This document shows, piece after piece, positions 44,470-54,674 of a stretch of 64,000 bases of DNA (its first letter is position 1; every line of letters starts with the position of its first letter). The notes below the pieces were generated by a model. That model was not told where the DNA came from. It saw nothing but the letters and a program-made list of their open reading frames with translations, and made no database searches. Both the position numbers and the translations under genes were made by a program. Origin of the DNA: Dama dama (lineage: Eukaryota; Chordata; Mammalia; Artiodactyla; Cervidae). The stretch is taken from NCBI RefSeq assembly GCF_033118175.1, contig NC_083714.1, positions 9,982,001-10,046,000 on the forward strand, written 5' to 3'.

Positions 44470-45770
44470 GAATGAGAATCTGGAAGTTCACGGTTCATGT
44501 ATTGTTGAAAACTGGCTTGGAGAATTTTGAACATTACTAAGGTGTGAGATGAGTACAATTGTATGGTAGTTTGAGCATTCTTTGGTATTGCCTTTCTTTG
44601 GGATTGGAATGAAAACTGACCTTTTCCAGTCCTGTGTCCACTGTTGAGTTTTCCCAATTTGCTGGCATATTGAGTACAGCACTTTCACAGCATCATCTTT
44701 TAGGATTTGAAATAGCTCAACTGGAATTCCATCACCTCCACTAGCTTTGTTCATAGTGATGCTTCCTAAGACCCACTCAAGTTCTCATTCCAGGATGGCT
44801 GGCTCTAGGTGGATGATCATTCCATCGTGATTATCTGGGCTGTGAAGATCTTTTTTGTATAGTTCTTCTGTGTGTTTTTGCTACCTCTTCTTAATATCTT
44901 ATGCTTGTTAGGTCCATACCATTTCTGTCCTTTATTGTGCCCATCTTTGCATGAGATGTTCCCTTGGTATCTCTGATTTTCTTGAAGAGATCTCTAGTCT
45001 TTCCCATTCTATTGTTTTCCTCTATTTCTTTGCACTGATCACTGAAGAAGGGTTTCTTATCTCTCCTTGCTGCTCTTTGGAAGTCTACATTCAAATGGGA
45101 ATATCTTTCCTTTTCTCCTTTGCCATTTGCTTCTCGTCTTTTCACAGCTATTAGTAAGGTCTCCTCAGACAGCTGTTTTGCTTTTTTGCATTTCTTTCTC
45201 TTGGGGATGGTCTTGATCCCTGTCTCCTGTACAATGCCATGAACCTCCGTCCATAGTTCTTCAGGCACTCTGTCTATCAGATCTAATCCCTTGAATCTAT
45301 TTGTCACTTCCACTGTATAATCCTAAGGGATTTGATTTACATCATACCTGAATGGGTTTTCACTGATTTCTTCAGTTTAAGTCTTAATTTGGCAATAAGG
45401 AGTTCATGATCTGAGCCACAGTCAGCTGCCAGTCTTATTTTTGCTGAAGCTTTGTTTAGAGCTTTCCCATCTTCAGCTGCAAAGAATATAATCAATCTGA
45501 TTTCGGTATTGACCATCTGGTGACATCCACATGTGGAGACTTCTCTTGTGTTGGTGGAAGAGGGTCATTGCTATGACCAGTACGTTCTCTTGGGAAAACT
45601 CTATTAGCCTTTGCCCTGCTTCATTCTGTACTCCAAGGCCAATAGTGTATGGCAATGTCCATTTACCCTTCATTCTACCAGCATCAGTCATTAACAGCTT
45701 TTTTCTTCCAAATGTGATCTCTTCATTTTTCCCAGGCAGGCCTCAGTGAAGAGTCACCTCAGAAGGTCTG
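44470..45770 (-). mobile_element. BovB LINE lacking its 3' end
   Basis: Minus-oriented BovB covering the endonuclease end, the linker and the start of RT, but stopping at about 44470 in the RT. The RT remainder and the 3' terminus present in other copies are absent. At left it meets unique sequence (CCTGTTGAGAATGAGAATCT). Confidence 0.85.
44488..45691 (-). pseudogene. BovB endonuclease / RT N-terminal part, broken
   Basis: 45473-45691 is the C-terminal part of the endonuclease (TLPYTIGLGVQNEAGQRLIE, SPDGQYRNQIDYIL; the RNQIDYIL box carries catalytic residues). 44891-45313 is the linker (VPEELWTEVHGIVQETGIKT). 44488-44754 begins RT (NKASGGDGIPVELFQILKDD). Separate frames, no functional product. 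Confidence 0.85.
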
Positions 45771-45805
45771 TTCTTAGACTTGTAGGTTCACATGCTCCTT
45801 TGCTA

Positions 45806-45962
45806 GGGTTGCCAGATTTAGCAAGTAAACACACAGGATGCCCAGTTGTACTTGAACTTCAGATGAAGAAAGAAATATTTTTTTGCAATGAATTTACACT
45901 AAGAATATTTGTTGTTTATTTTAAATTCAAATTTAAATGGTTTAAATATAATCTAGTAACCC
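45806..45962. mobile_element. Short palindromic DNA transposon (MITE-like)
   Basis: Ends are inverted repeats: GGGTTGCCAGATTTAG at left and the complement of AATCTAGTAACCC at right, with TA on both outer sides. The 157-bp size and palindromic interior suggest a non-autonomous element. Family not certain. Confidence 0.5.
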
Positions 45963-45969
45963 TACACAT

Positions 45970-46225
45970 GGAGTGATCTGGAGGACAACCAAGACGCTTC
46001 TATCAACAGCCCCAGCTGATTCCCCAGCAGAAGCCAGTACCAGTGCTCATCCATGTGAATGAGCTTTCTTGGATGTTTTAGCCTAGTGGAGCCTCCAGCT
46101 GACAACAGCCACAGGTGAGACTCCACGTGGAGCAGAAAACCACCCAGCTGAACCCAGTCAACCCACAGTATCCTGAGAGATGAAAATATGGCTATTGTTT
46201 TGGTGGTGTTTGTCAAAAAGAAATG
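45970..46225 (+). mobile_element. Ancient LTR (MLT/MaLR-like)
   Basis: AGCCCCAGCTGATTCCCCAG, ATCCATGTGAATGAGCTTTC, CAACCCACAGTATCCTGAGA follow the MLT1-type LTR 3' half. Diverged. Confidence 0.5.
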
Positions 46226-47578
46226 GATATCTGAGCCATATGGTGATTTCTCTTTTTCTACAGTTTGTAACCATTGGATAAGACAGAGATTTGCTGACCT
46301 GTGGAGGTTTGGTAGGATTTCATAATTTTGGCTATAGTCTGTGTGTGGGTTTATATGTGGGGATAGGTTTTGAACATTTCCTCAATTCCTTTTTGGATTC
46401 CCAGGATAAAATTTCATGATGTATGATTTTCATCATACTCTTGGAATTTCAGAAATTTTTTCCAATCCCGTTGCCCAGACAAGCCTTTGCTGCAGCCATG
46501 TTTGTGAAGGGAAGAAGAGGGTATTGCTGCACACTGCTCCCTGAGATGCATAGGAAGCCATAACCTCAGAAGATGGCTTTGTGGGTACACAGTCAGAACA
46601 AGCCGAGTTTACCCATTTTGAGAAGAGTTTCTCAAAGAAGGTGTCCTGAAACGCTTTCTCCTGCTACAAGGATAGACTTGCAAGCAAGCCACTCTTCTTG
46701 AGTACACATAGAATGCCTTCACTAGAACACAGAGAGATATGCATTGCAGTCCTGGTTCTTTCTGACTGTCCAGATACATCACTGCAGGGTGGATAAATCT
46801 GTGCAGTTCTGGGGTTCATGAATACGAAGCCCACTTGCCTTGTGTGAAATCTTAGGCACATTCTACAGTATCAGCTTTATAAGGAACAAAGTTGATGTAT
46901 TTTTCTCCTTAATTTTCATATTTCTTAATTGGTTTGGAGTCAAGATGTGGAAGAATGTATTTCTAGGGCCTCTTAAAAACTCAACCAAATTGGAGCAAAA
47001 CCGTTGGAATAGTTTGGGAGTCAGTGAGACAGAAAAGAGGAGAAGAGCTGTGGATCTGTTCATAGACCCACTCCTGAGGGCAGAGCAAACATGTGCTCTA
47101 TAAGGGCAGCTTGCTTCAAGAGTTTGATGGGAGAGGGCCTCTGCTGTGCAACTTGTTTGTTCATCCAACCTCACTAACAACGGAAATGATTCTCTAGGTA
47201 GAGAAGTGAGTTATATAGAGAGGCCTCGTGGGTTTGGTCATGCCTGTTCCTCCATGTAGGAGATAAAATATCAGGAATGGAGGATAAAAATTCCCCAGGA
47301 AAAACCAATGCATGCTTTAAATGACTTAGTTTTCTGCCTATTAAATGTTTTAGGTTTGCCTCCCTGAAATGACTCAGATTTCTTCATTGACATTTTTCTC
47401 TATGTATCTAGATCATTCAGTCATGTAATCAGACAGTTTATTTCTTTGCAGATGGCTAACTGCTTAGTACGGACTGTGATCGTATACGTTAAGTTCACCC
47501 TCAGAGGGAGGGCTAACTCATCTCCCCAGAACCTTAGGATATTTCTCTGGGTCTCCATGTTCTAATAATACGTCCCCG
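46226..47578. other. Unique sequence, nothing recognised
   Basis: No domain-bearing frame. Frames at 46840-47103 and 46863-47180 overlap on opposite strands and look like chance. Confidence 0.4.
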
Positions 47579-47786
47579 GTGGTGGTTTAGTTGCTAGGTC
47601 GTGTCCGACTCTTGCGACCCCATTGTAGCCTGCCAGGCTCCTCTTTCCGTAGGATTTCCTAGGTTAGAACACTGGAGTGGGTTTCCTTCTCCGGGGGATC
47701 TTCCTGACCTAGGGATCAAAACCCTCCACCCCTCCCCTACATTGCAGGCAGATTCTTTCACCGCTGAGCCACCAGGGAAGCCCCCT
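47579..47786 (-). mobile_element. Bov-tA type SINE
   Basis: CGTGTCCGACTCTTGCGACC body; TTTCACCGCTGAGCCACCAG head. Confidence 0.88.
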
Positions 47787-47989
47787 ACTGTCTCTTTAAG
47801 GCAAATGCAATTCCTGACCACAAGCACAGAATCTGTCCCACCATACTGGACAGAAGATTTTTGCTAGTTTGCCGGGGTCCCAGTCTAGTGGCTCTAATGA
47901 GTATGTTTTCTCGGTTGCAGCCTGAAGAGCTGAGGTGTTTTACTTTAAGCTAAAGACAAGGGGGTGCAGGAGGGTGGGAAGGTGTTGGT

Positions 47990-48350
47990 ACTTAAGATGG
48001 TGGAGGATCTGCCTGCTCCTGGCGGTTGCTATAGAAACGTGACGTCAACGAGGCGACCTTGACGACATTTTAATGGAGACAGAAGCGCCTGGAGAGGAGA
48101 GCAGGTTTCGGCCTTAGGTGTTTGGAACGGAGTTGGAAGAGTGAATTCCTGCCGTGGGCGCTGGACCCCCCTAGGGTGTGGGGAGACAAAGCTATCCACA
48201 CTCAAGTGGCCGCTTTCCCGCTTTGGGTCTCGGTGCCCCGCTGTCTCGTAGGTAAAGCACTGGGGTCCCGCCCGGCCCCAGTGAGTGCGGTGTCCTGCGC
48301 CAGGGGCGTCCTGGAGCCACTTTCCTCCTAATGCAGGAGCGCGGGAGGTG
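47990..48350 (+). promoter_or_regulatory. Second GC-rich promoter-like block with donor sites
   Basis: CpG-containing block beginning with an X-box/CRE pair, then CGAGGCGACCTTGACGAC and a GC-rich segment. Plus-strand donor-like sites: CGTAG|GTAAAG (GT at 48252-48253) and GGGAG|GTGAGA (about 48347). This fits a plus-strand first exon of about 48060-48251. The gene it would serve is unknown. No coding sequence recognised in the next 16 kb. Confidence 0.6.
48025..48047 (+). promoter_or_regulatory. RFX X-box next to a palindromic CRE
   Basis: GTTGCTATAGAAAC (48025-48038) is an imperfect palindrome of the RFX X-box type. TGACGTCA (48040-48047) is the full cAMP-response element, one base away. Binding is inferred from the motifs only. 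Confidence 0.75.
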
Positions 48351-48450
48351 AGACAGGTAGCGACTCTTTCTGAGCCTCAACTTTCCCCTTTGTAAAATGG
48401 GGGTAAGAATGCTTTCCCCGGCAGGATCGCTGAGAACATTCAGTGCTAAC
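48350..48450 (+). repeat. MIR fragment
   Basis: CTGAGCCTCAACTTTCCCCT and TGTAAAATGGGGGTAAGAAT. Confidence 0.6.
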
Positions 48451-49737
48451 ACAGGAGTAAGCCGATGGCCCTGTGGTTATTGGGGGATCATGAACGTCTG
48501 TATGAATTCAGGCCACTTCTTATTACTTTTTCACCTTGTTATTAAGGGATAGATGAGAAAAGGAGAAGAAAAAGGCCATGGTGGGAAGCTCATTGTAACA
48601 TCTGGTTGTTACGATCACTACCTGGTTGTTTCAGTGGCATTGTAACTACCCAGTGACTAGCATGGTGTGGGGCACAGTTTCTCTGATAAACCGTGGTGAT
48701 TGCTGGATGTGTCTCTCCCTGTGCAACCCTCATGCCAGTGGCCTTTCTCATCAGGTGTCTGAAGGAGACAGGTTCTGAGGATCAGTGTCCTGTTGACTGA
48801 TGGAGCTTCTACTCGAAGTTCAAGGGCAGCAGTCCTCAGGAGACCCCAACACTTCACATCTTCAGTTGGATATGACGCCTGACTCAAGTGAGTTTATAGA
48901 TCTGACAAAAGTACGTTGTGGGATATCTCTGTAAAGTTCACAAACTAGCCTAAAAGTAGCTACTTTGATCTCATCATGGGAATGAGCTTGGCAGGTGGGA
49001 TTTCATTCCATCGGCTGCTACATGCTTTTTAGTAACTCTTGAGGCCCATCTGAGAGAAGACTTTTTTCCTTTGTGATGAAAAGCAATGGATTGTCCAATT
49101 GGGAAGGCAATTTATCTTTAACATTCATTTGTAATAAATATAGTTAAATAAGTAAACATACCTTATAAATAATGATAATCAGTGATTCCCTTGTGTCTCT
49201 CAGATGGGTATGCAAATATGCAGTTGTTAGATCTTCCTAACAATTTGACATTGTAATGTAGATTGTTCCCTGTTGCAAATAGGTTTTAGCCCCTTTTATA
49301 ATGACATGTGTGTTTTTAGAAATATGGACAATTTCCAAGTGCTGGTTTAAAATGTCAGCCATAGAATTTATTATTTAAAAGCAAGCAGTTTTGCTTTAGA
49401 GTTTGTCCTAACAAAATGATACTCAGCCACATTGCCTGAAAGAACCGATTCTGTTAAATATCATTATGGTTTCCCTGGGATGTAATATTTTTATTTCTAT
49501 ACTTCAGAAAGAAATGAACATCAACTTACCCTAAATATTTGGGTATATTTTATTGCATATGATTATTTTGGTTATATGGAGCATGCCCCATTTGATAAGA
49601 TATATATATATAAATATATCATATAAATCATATAAATATATATAAGATATATTTGATAAGATGTGTTAATACCACAAGAGCACAACTGTAGGAAGTTTTC
49701 ACCTGATTAATTGCATCAGAGAATTATGAATATATCA
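48451..49737. other. Unique sequence with an AT-rich patch
   Basis: At 49600-49665 an AT-rich tract is framed by TTTGATAAGAT on both sides, a small local duplication. No gene. Confidence 0.4.
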
Positions 49738-51560
49738 ATATATTTCAAATATTTTACTGAGGTATGGTCAACATACAATAATACTGTGGATATTTAAAAT
49801 ATATGCTCTAAGTTTTGATATATGTATGCACCTGTGAATCTAATACTACAGTCAAGATAATGAACATATCTATCATCTCAATAGGCTTTCCTGTGCTCCT
49901 TAGTAATATGCCCATCAAGCTCTCCTTTGCCTCTCTCTCTACTTCAACCTACCTCATTCATAGGCATCCAGTGACTTTTGTCACTATAGATTAGTTTCCC
50001 TTTTCTGTAATGTCGAACTATCACATTATTTGGATATATGACAATTTGTTGTCCATTCACCTGTTAATGGATATTTGGGTTGTTTCCAATTTGGGGCTCT
50101 TGGAAATAAACCTTCTATGAACATTTGTATATAATTCTTTCCTGGGACATATATTTTCTCTTTCTATGTAAGTACTTACAAGCACAATGGTTGGTAAAAT
50201 TGGTAGTTGTAAAATTAACTATCTAAGAAACTGCTAAACTTTTTTCCTAAGTAGTCAGAGCATTTTTCATTGCCACCAGCAGCGTATGAGATATGAGGGT
50301 TCCATCCTCCACAACCTTGCCAGTATTTGGTATGGTCATTCTTTTTAATTTTTGACTTTCTCAGAGGGGTGTAGTGATATCTCATAGTTTTCATTTATAT
50401 TTTCCTAATGACCAATGATGATGAGCATCTTTTCATGTGCTTGTTTGACAGGTGTTTATCTTAGGTGAAGTATCTGTTCAAATCTTTTGTCCACTTATTT
50501 ATTGAAGTGTCTGTTTTCTACTGATCTTTGTGAGATTTTTAATTCTGGATGGCAGATCTGCAAATTACAAATATTTTCTCTCATTCATTCAATGGCTTGT
50601 CTTTTTATTCTCTCAACAGTGTTCTTAGAAGAACATAAGTTTGAATTTTGTGGAAATTCAGTGCATCAATTTGTTCATTTATGGTTTGATTTTGCTTTTG
50701 ATGTCATATCTAAGAAATCTTTACCAAACCTAAGGTCACAAGAATTTTCTACTGTATTTTTCTAGAGTCTTAGAATAGTTTTAGCTTTTAAGTTCATGTC
50801 AAGGATTCTTTTTGAGTTAACTTTTGTAGGTAGTGCATTATATGGATCAAAGTTCACATTCAGATACTCAGTTGTGTCCTGTGACCCCGATGGACCATAG
50901 CTTGCCAGGCTTTTCTGCCCATGGGATTTCCCAAGCAAGAATACTGGAGTGGGAATGCCATTTCCTCCTTCAGGGAATCTTCTCTACCCAGGGATCAAAC
51001 CTGCATCTCTTGCATTTCCTGCATTGGCAGGTGGATTCTTCACCACTAGTGCCACCTGGGAAGCCCCATCGATCACAGTCTATATTTGTGCATATGGCTA
51101 TCCAATTGTCCAGTTCCATTTGTTGAATAGACTCCTTTTTCCACTGAATTGCCTTTGTGGCTTTGTTGAAAATCAGTTGTTCATATATGTGTGGGTCTAT
51201 TTCTGGAATTTTAATTTTGTTCCTTTGATATACATTCCTACCTTCATCCCACTACCACAGTGCCTTGATTACTATAGATTTATGAGTTTTGAAATAAGAA
51301 AGTTCTTATCCTCCAACATTTTCCTTCTTTTCAAAGTTGCTTTTTGTAGACCAAGGCCTTTGCATTTTCAATGACTTTTTAGAATAATCTCATCAATTTC
51401 TTTAAAAAAAAAAAAGAACACTTGGGTTTTTATTAGGATTGCAAGGAATCTCAGTTTGGGAACAATAGACATCACAATACTGAGTCCTCTGACCATGGAG
51501 GATGATATATCCCTTCATTTATTTAGGCCTGCTTTAATTTTTCTCAGCAGTGTTTTACAA
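49738..51560 (-). mobile_element. Old L1 (L1M-type), 3' portion
   Basis: Reverse-complemented L1 3' UTR and ORF2 (TTTTACTGAGGTATGGTCAA, later GATGAGCATCTTTTCATGTG, then after the SINE CATATGGCTATCCAATTGTC). Frames closed. Confidence 0.75.
50855..51067 (-). mobile_element. Bov-tA type SINE
   Basis: TTGTGTCCTGTGACCCCGAT body, TTCACCACTAGTGCCACCTG head, inside the old L1. Confidence 0.88.
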
Positions 51561-51643
51561 TGTTCAGAGTTTAGGACTTGCACATTTGTGGATGCAGATG
51601 TACACTATAGATTATCTCTATGTAGTTCATACTTTTTGATGAT

Positions 51644-51693
51644 ATTGTCATGTCATATCATTATCATATGTCATGTCATGTCATTGTCATATT
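51644..51693 (+). repeat. TGTCA-rich short tandem tract
   Basis: Repeated TGTCAT units (ATGTCATGTCATGTCATTGT). Confidence 0.85.
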
Positions 51694-51804
51694 ACAATTT
51701 CCAGGTAATTATATTTTCACTGAACGTGTCAGTAGCTGACTATTGCTGGGAAATCTTTGTGGTTTAAAGCACAGGTTACTCTAGGATGGAAAAGATACTT
51801 GAGT

Positions 51805-51960
51805 TTTAATACCTATATTAGTCAGAGTTCTCAAAGAGAACCAATGGGATGTATATATAGAGAGATTTATTTTAAGGAAGTGACTTATTAGTTTGTGAAG
51901 TCTGGTGGGGGAAGCCAGCAAGCTGGAGACTCAGGAAAGACTTTTAGTTGGAATCTGGAG
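51805..51960. repeat. Ancient interspersed repeat, family not assigned
   Basis: TATTAGTCAGAGTTCTCAAA then AGAGAACCAATGGGATGTAT is a phrase seen across mammalian genomes. I cannot name the family with confidence. Confidence 0.45.
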
Positions 51961-52015
51961 GTAGTCTGCTGGTGAGTCATGAGAAGCTGATGATGGAGAT
52001 AAAGTCCAAAGGAAG

Positions 52016-52145
52016 GAATTCCCTGGCAATCCAGGGGTTAGGACTCCACACTTTCACTGCTGAGGGCCTATGTTCAATCCCTGGTCAGGGAACTAAGATC
52101 TCACAAGCCATGTGGTGGCATGGCCAAAAAGAAGAAGAAGAAAAT
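52016..52145 (+). mobile_element. Short tRNA-Glu SINE (CHR-type)
   Basis: GGAATTCCCTGGCAATCCAG head, TTCAATCCCTGGTCAGGGAA B-box region, AAGAAGAAG tail. Confidence 0.8.
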
Positions 52146-52309
52146 CCAAAGGAGCTTAATTGTGAACCCATGTGGAAATGCAATCTGTGGTTGCAGATGG
52201 GAAGGGAGGACCAGTGTATTTTTCAATAATTACATTAACAGACACACCAGCTATCAGAGACCTCTGTATGGCAGACTTTAAATTAATAGTACACTAATGT
52301 CAGATGTGT

Positions 52310-52510
52310 AGGTCAGGATTTTTCCAAGGGTGGTCCATAGACAACTTCATCAAAACTGTCCAGGGTGCCTGTTGAAACAGCCAATTTCTGGGCTCACCTT
52401 GGGTCTGCTGTATCTAAAATAGGGAGGTGGCTTGGGAAGGTGTGTATGTGTTGAATAATTTCTCTGTTTGTTATGGTATCATCCAAGTTTGAAAAGCACT
52501 GCTGTGGCTT
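52310..52510. mobile_element. hAT-Charlie (MER5/MER20-like) fragment
   Basis: AAGGGTGGTCCATAGACAAC, GTCTGCTGTATCTAAAATAG and AGTTTGAAAAGCACTGC resemble a MER5/MER20-type element. Diverged. Confidence 0.45.
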
Positions 52511-52624
52511 TGCAAGAAGGTGGTGTTAAAATTTTGAATCCTTTAATGTATAATTTTGGTGTCAACTTCTCCCTCATACAACTCAAATTTAAATATCTGC
52601 ATTTGATCCCGATAGGTAGAAAAG

Positions 52625-53070
52625 TCCGACAAAGGTCCATATATTCAAAGCTATGATTTTTCCGATAGTGATGTACGGATGTGAGACAGCTGAGTGCTGA
52701 AGAATTGATGCTTTCTAACTGTGGTGCTGGATAAGACTCTTGAGAGTCCCTTGGACAGCAAAGAGATCAAACCAGTCAATCCTAAAGGAAAGTAACCCTG
52801 AATATTTATTGGAAAGACTGAAAGTTGAAGCTCCAATACTCTGGCCACCTGATGCAAAGAGCCAACTCATTGGAAAAGACCCTGATGCTGGGAAAGACTG
52901 AGGTCAGGAGGAGAAGGAGGCGACAGGATGAAGAATGTTGGATGTCATTTTCGACTCAATGGACATGAGTTTGAGCAAACTCTGGAGATAGTGAAGGACA
53001 GGGAAGCCTGGTGTGCTGCAGTCCATGGGATCACAAAGAGTTGTACATGACTGAGTGACTGAACAACAAC
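52625..53070 (+). mobile_element. BovB LINE 3' fragment
   Basis: GACAAAGGTCCATATATTCA to GACTGAGTGACTGAACAACA. AGGTAGAAAAG / AGGTAAAAAAG flank it (probable target-site duplication). Confidence 0.88.
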
Positions 53071-53139
53071 AAGGTAAAAAAGGGAATAATTCATTCTTTT
53101 CAGTAATACTTATTCAGCATTTTATATGGGATGGACTGA

Positions 53140-53580
53140 AGTAGTTTCCCAAGGCTGCCATGACAAAATACCACAAGCTGGGTGGCTTAAACAATAGAAA
53201 TGTATCGTCTCACAGTTCTGGAGGCGAGAAGCCTGAAATCAATGTGTTAAGAGGGCCATGAGCCCTCTGAAACCAGTTGGGGAATCTGTCTGAGCTTCTT
53301 CCTAGCTTCTGGTGGCAGTCTTTGCATTTCTTGGCTTGGCACTGTATAACTCTAACCTCTGCTTGCATCATCACGCAATGTTATCCCTGTTCTTCTGTCT
53401 TCATGCGGCTGTCTTATAAGGACACCAGTCACACTGTTTCAGGGACCACACTACTCCAGTACGACTTCATCTTAACTAACTACATCTGCAACAGCCATAG
53501 TTTCAAGTGAGGTTATTTTAGGAAACACTGGGAGTTAAGACTTCAACATATCTTTTTGGGGTGACATTTCAACCCATCAC
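53140..53580. repeat. Ancient interspersed repeat, family not assigned
   Basis: CCCAAGGCTGCCATGACAAA, TCACAGTTCTGGAGGCGAGA, ACTTCAACATATCTTTTTGG: a widespread mammalian repeat I recognise but cannot name surely. Confidence 0.5.
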
Positions 53581-54265
53581 TCTCACTGAAGTAGATCCTG
53601 GGGATGCAACACAGTGAATAAGAAAGGGCAATATGCCTAGAACTTTTACTCTAGTTTGAGAAACTGGCAATAAGCAGGGAAACAAATCAATAAACAGGGC
53701 CATTTTATATGGGAATATATGCTTGCAACAAATTAAAATCCATTAGTAGAAAATTACAAGGACAGGGATTGTTGTAGACAGAGTTGTCAGTGAAGCTCTT
53801 TCTTAGGATGTAATATTCGAGTTGAGTCCAAATGACAAGCTTTATTAAAGACAAATGGAAGCTTTATCAAAGTTTGCATGTCCTTATGAAAACTCTACCA
53901 TTTATTGAGCTGATATTGTGTGCCTCATACCGCTCCAAGTATTTGCATGTATTAATTCAATTTATTATCAAAACAACAATTCATGATATAAGGACAGTTG
54001 TTCTCCTTAGAGGAGGATACTGAGGCCCAGAGAGGTTCTTTCATTCTCTCACAGTTCAGAGAGAGCCAGCTATCCCAAGGTCTCTGCAGTAGAATTTTTA
54101 AAATTATGTAATTCCTCACTGTTTATCCTTGTAGAAACCAAAACACAAGGCAATATTTTTTGCCTTGAACTTCTTTCTTCTATGTCAGTTCTTTATAATT
54201 GCTGTTTTTCAGATGAGGCAGTTCAGTGGCTATGAGGTGAAGTAAAAGTGTTTGAATTCATACCA
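53581..54265. other. Ancient MIR/L2-era repeats and unique sequence
   Basis: MIR-like part at 53890-54090 (GATACTGAGGCCCAGAGAGG). No gene. Confidence 0.4.
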
Positions 54266-54674
54266 TTTTAAACATTTATTTATTTATTATTGAAGGGTAA
54301 TTGCTTTTACAGAATTTTGCTGTTTTCTGTCAAACCTCAACATGAATCAGCCATAGGTTTACATATGTCCCCTCCCTTTTGAACCACCCTCTCATCTCCC
54401 TCCCCATCCCACCCCTCTAGGTTGATCCAGAGCCCCTGTTTGATTTTCCTGAGCCATACAGCAAATTCCGGTTGGTTATCTATTTTATATATGGTAATGT
54501 AAGTTTCCATGTTACTCTTTCCATACATCTCACCCTCTCCTCCCCTCTCCCCATGCCCATAAGTCTATTCTCTATGTCTGTTTCTCCACTGTTGCCCTGT
54601 AAATAAATTCTTCAGTACCATTTTTCTAGATTCTGTATGTATGCATTAGAATATGATGTTTATCTCTTTCTGAC

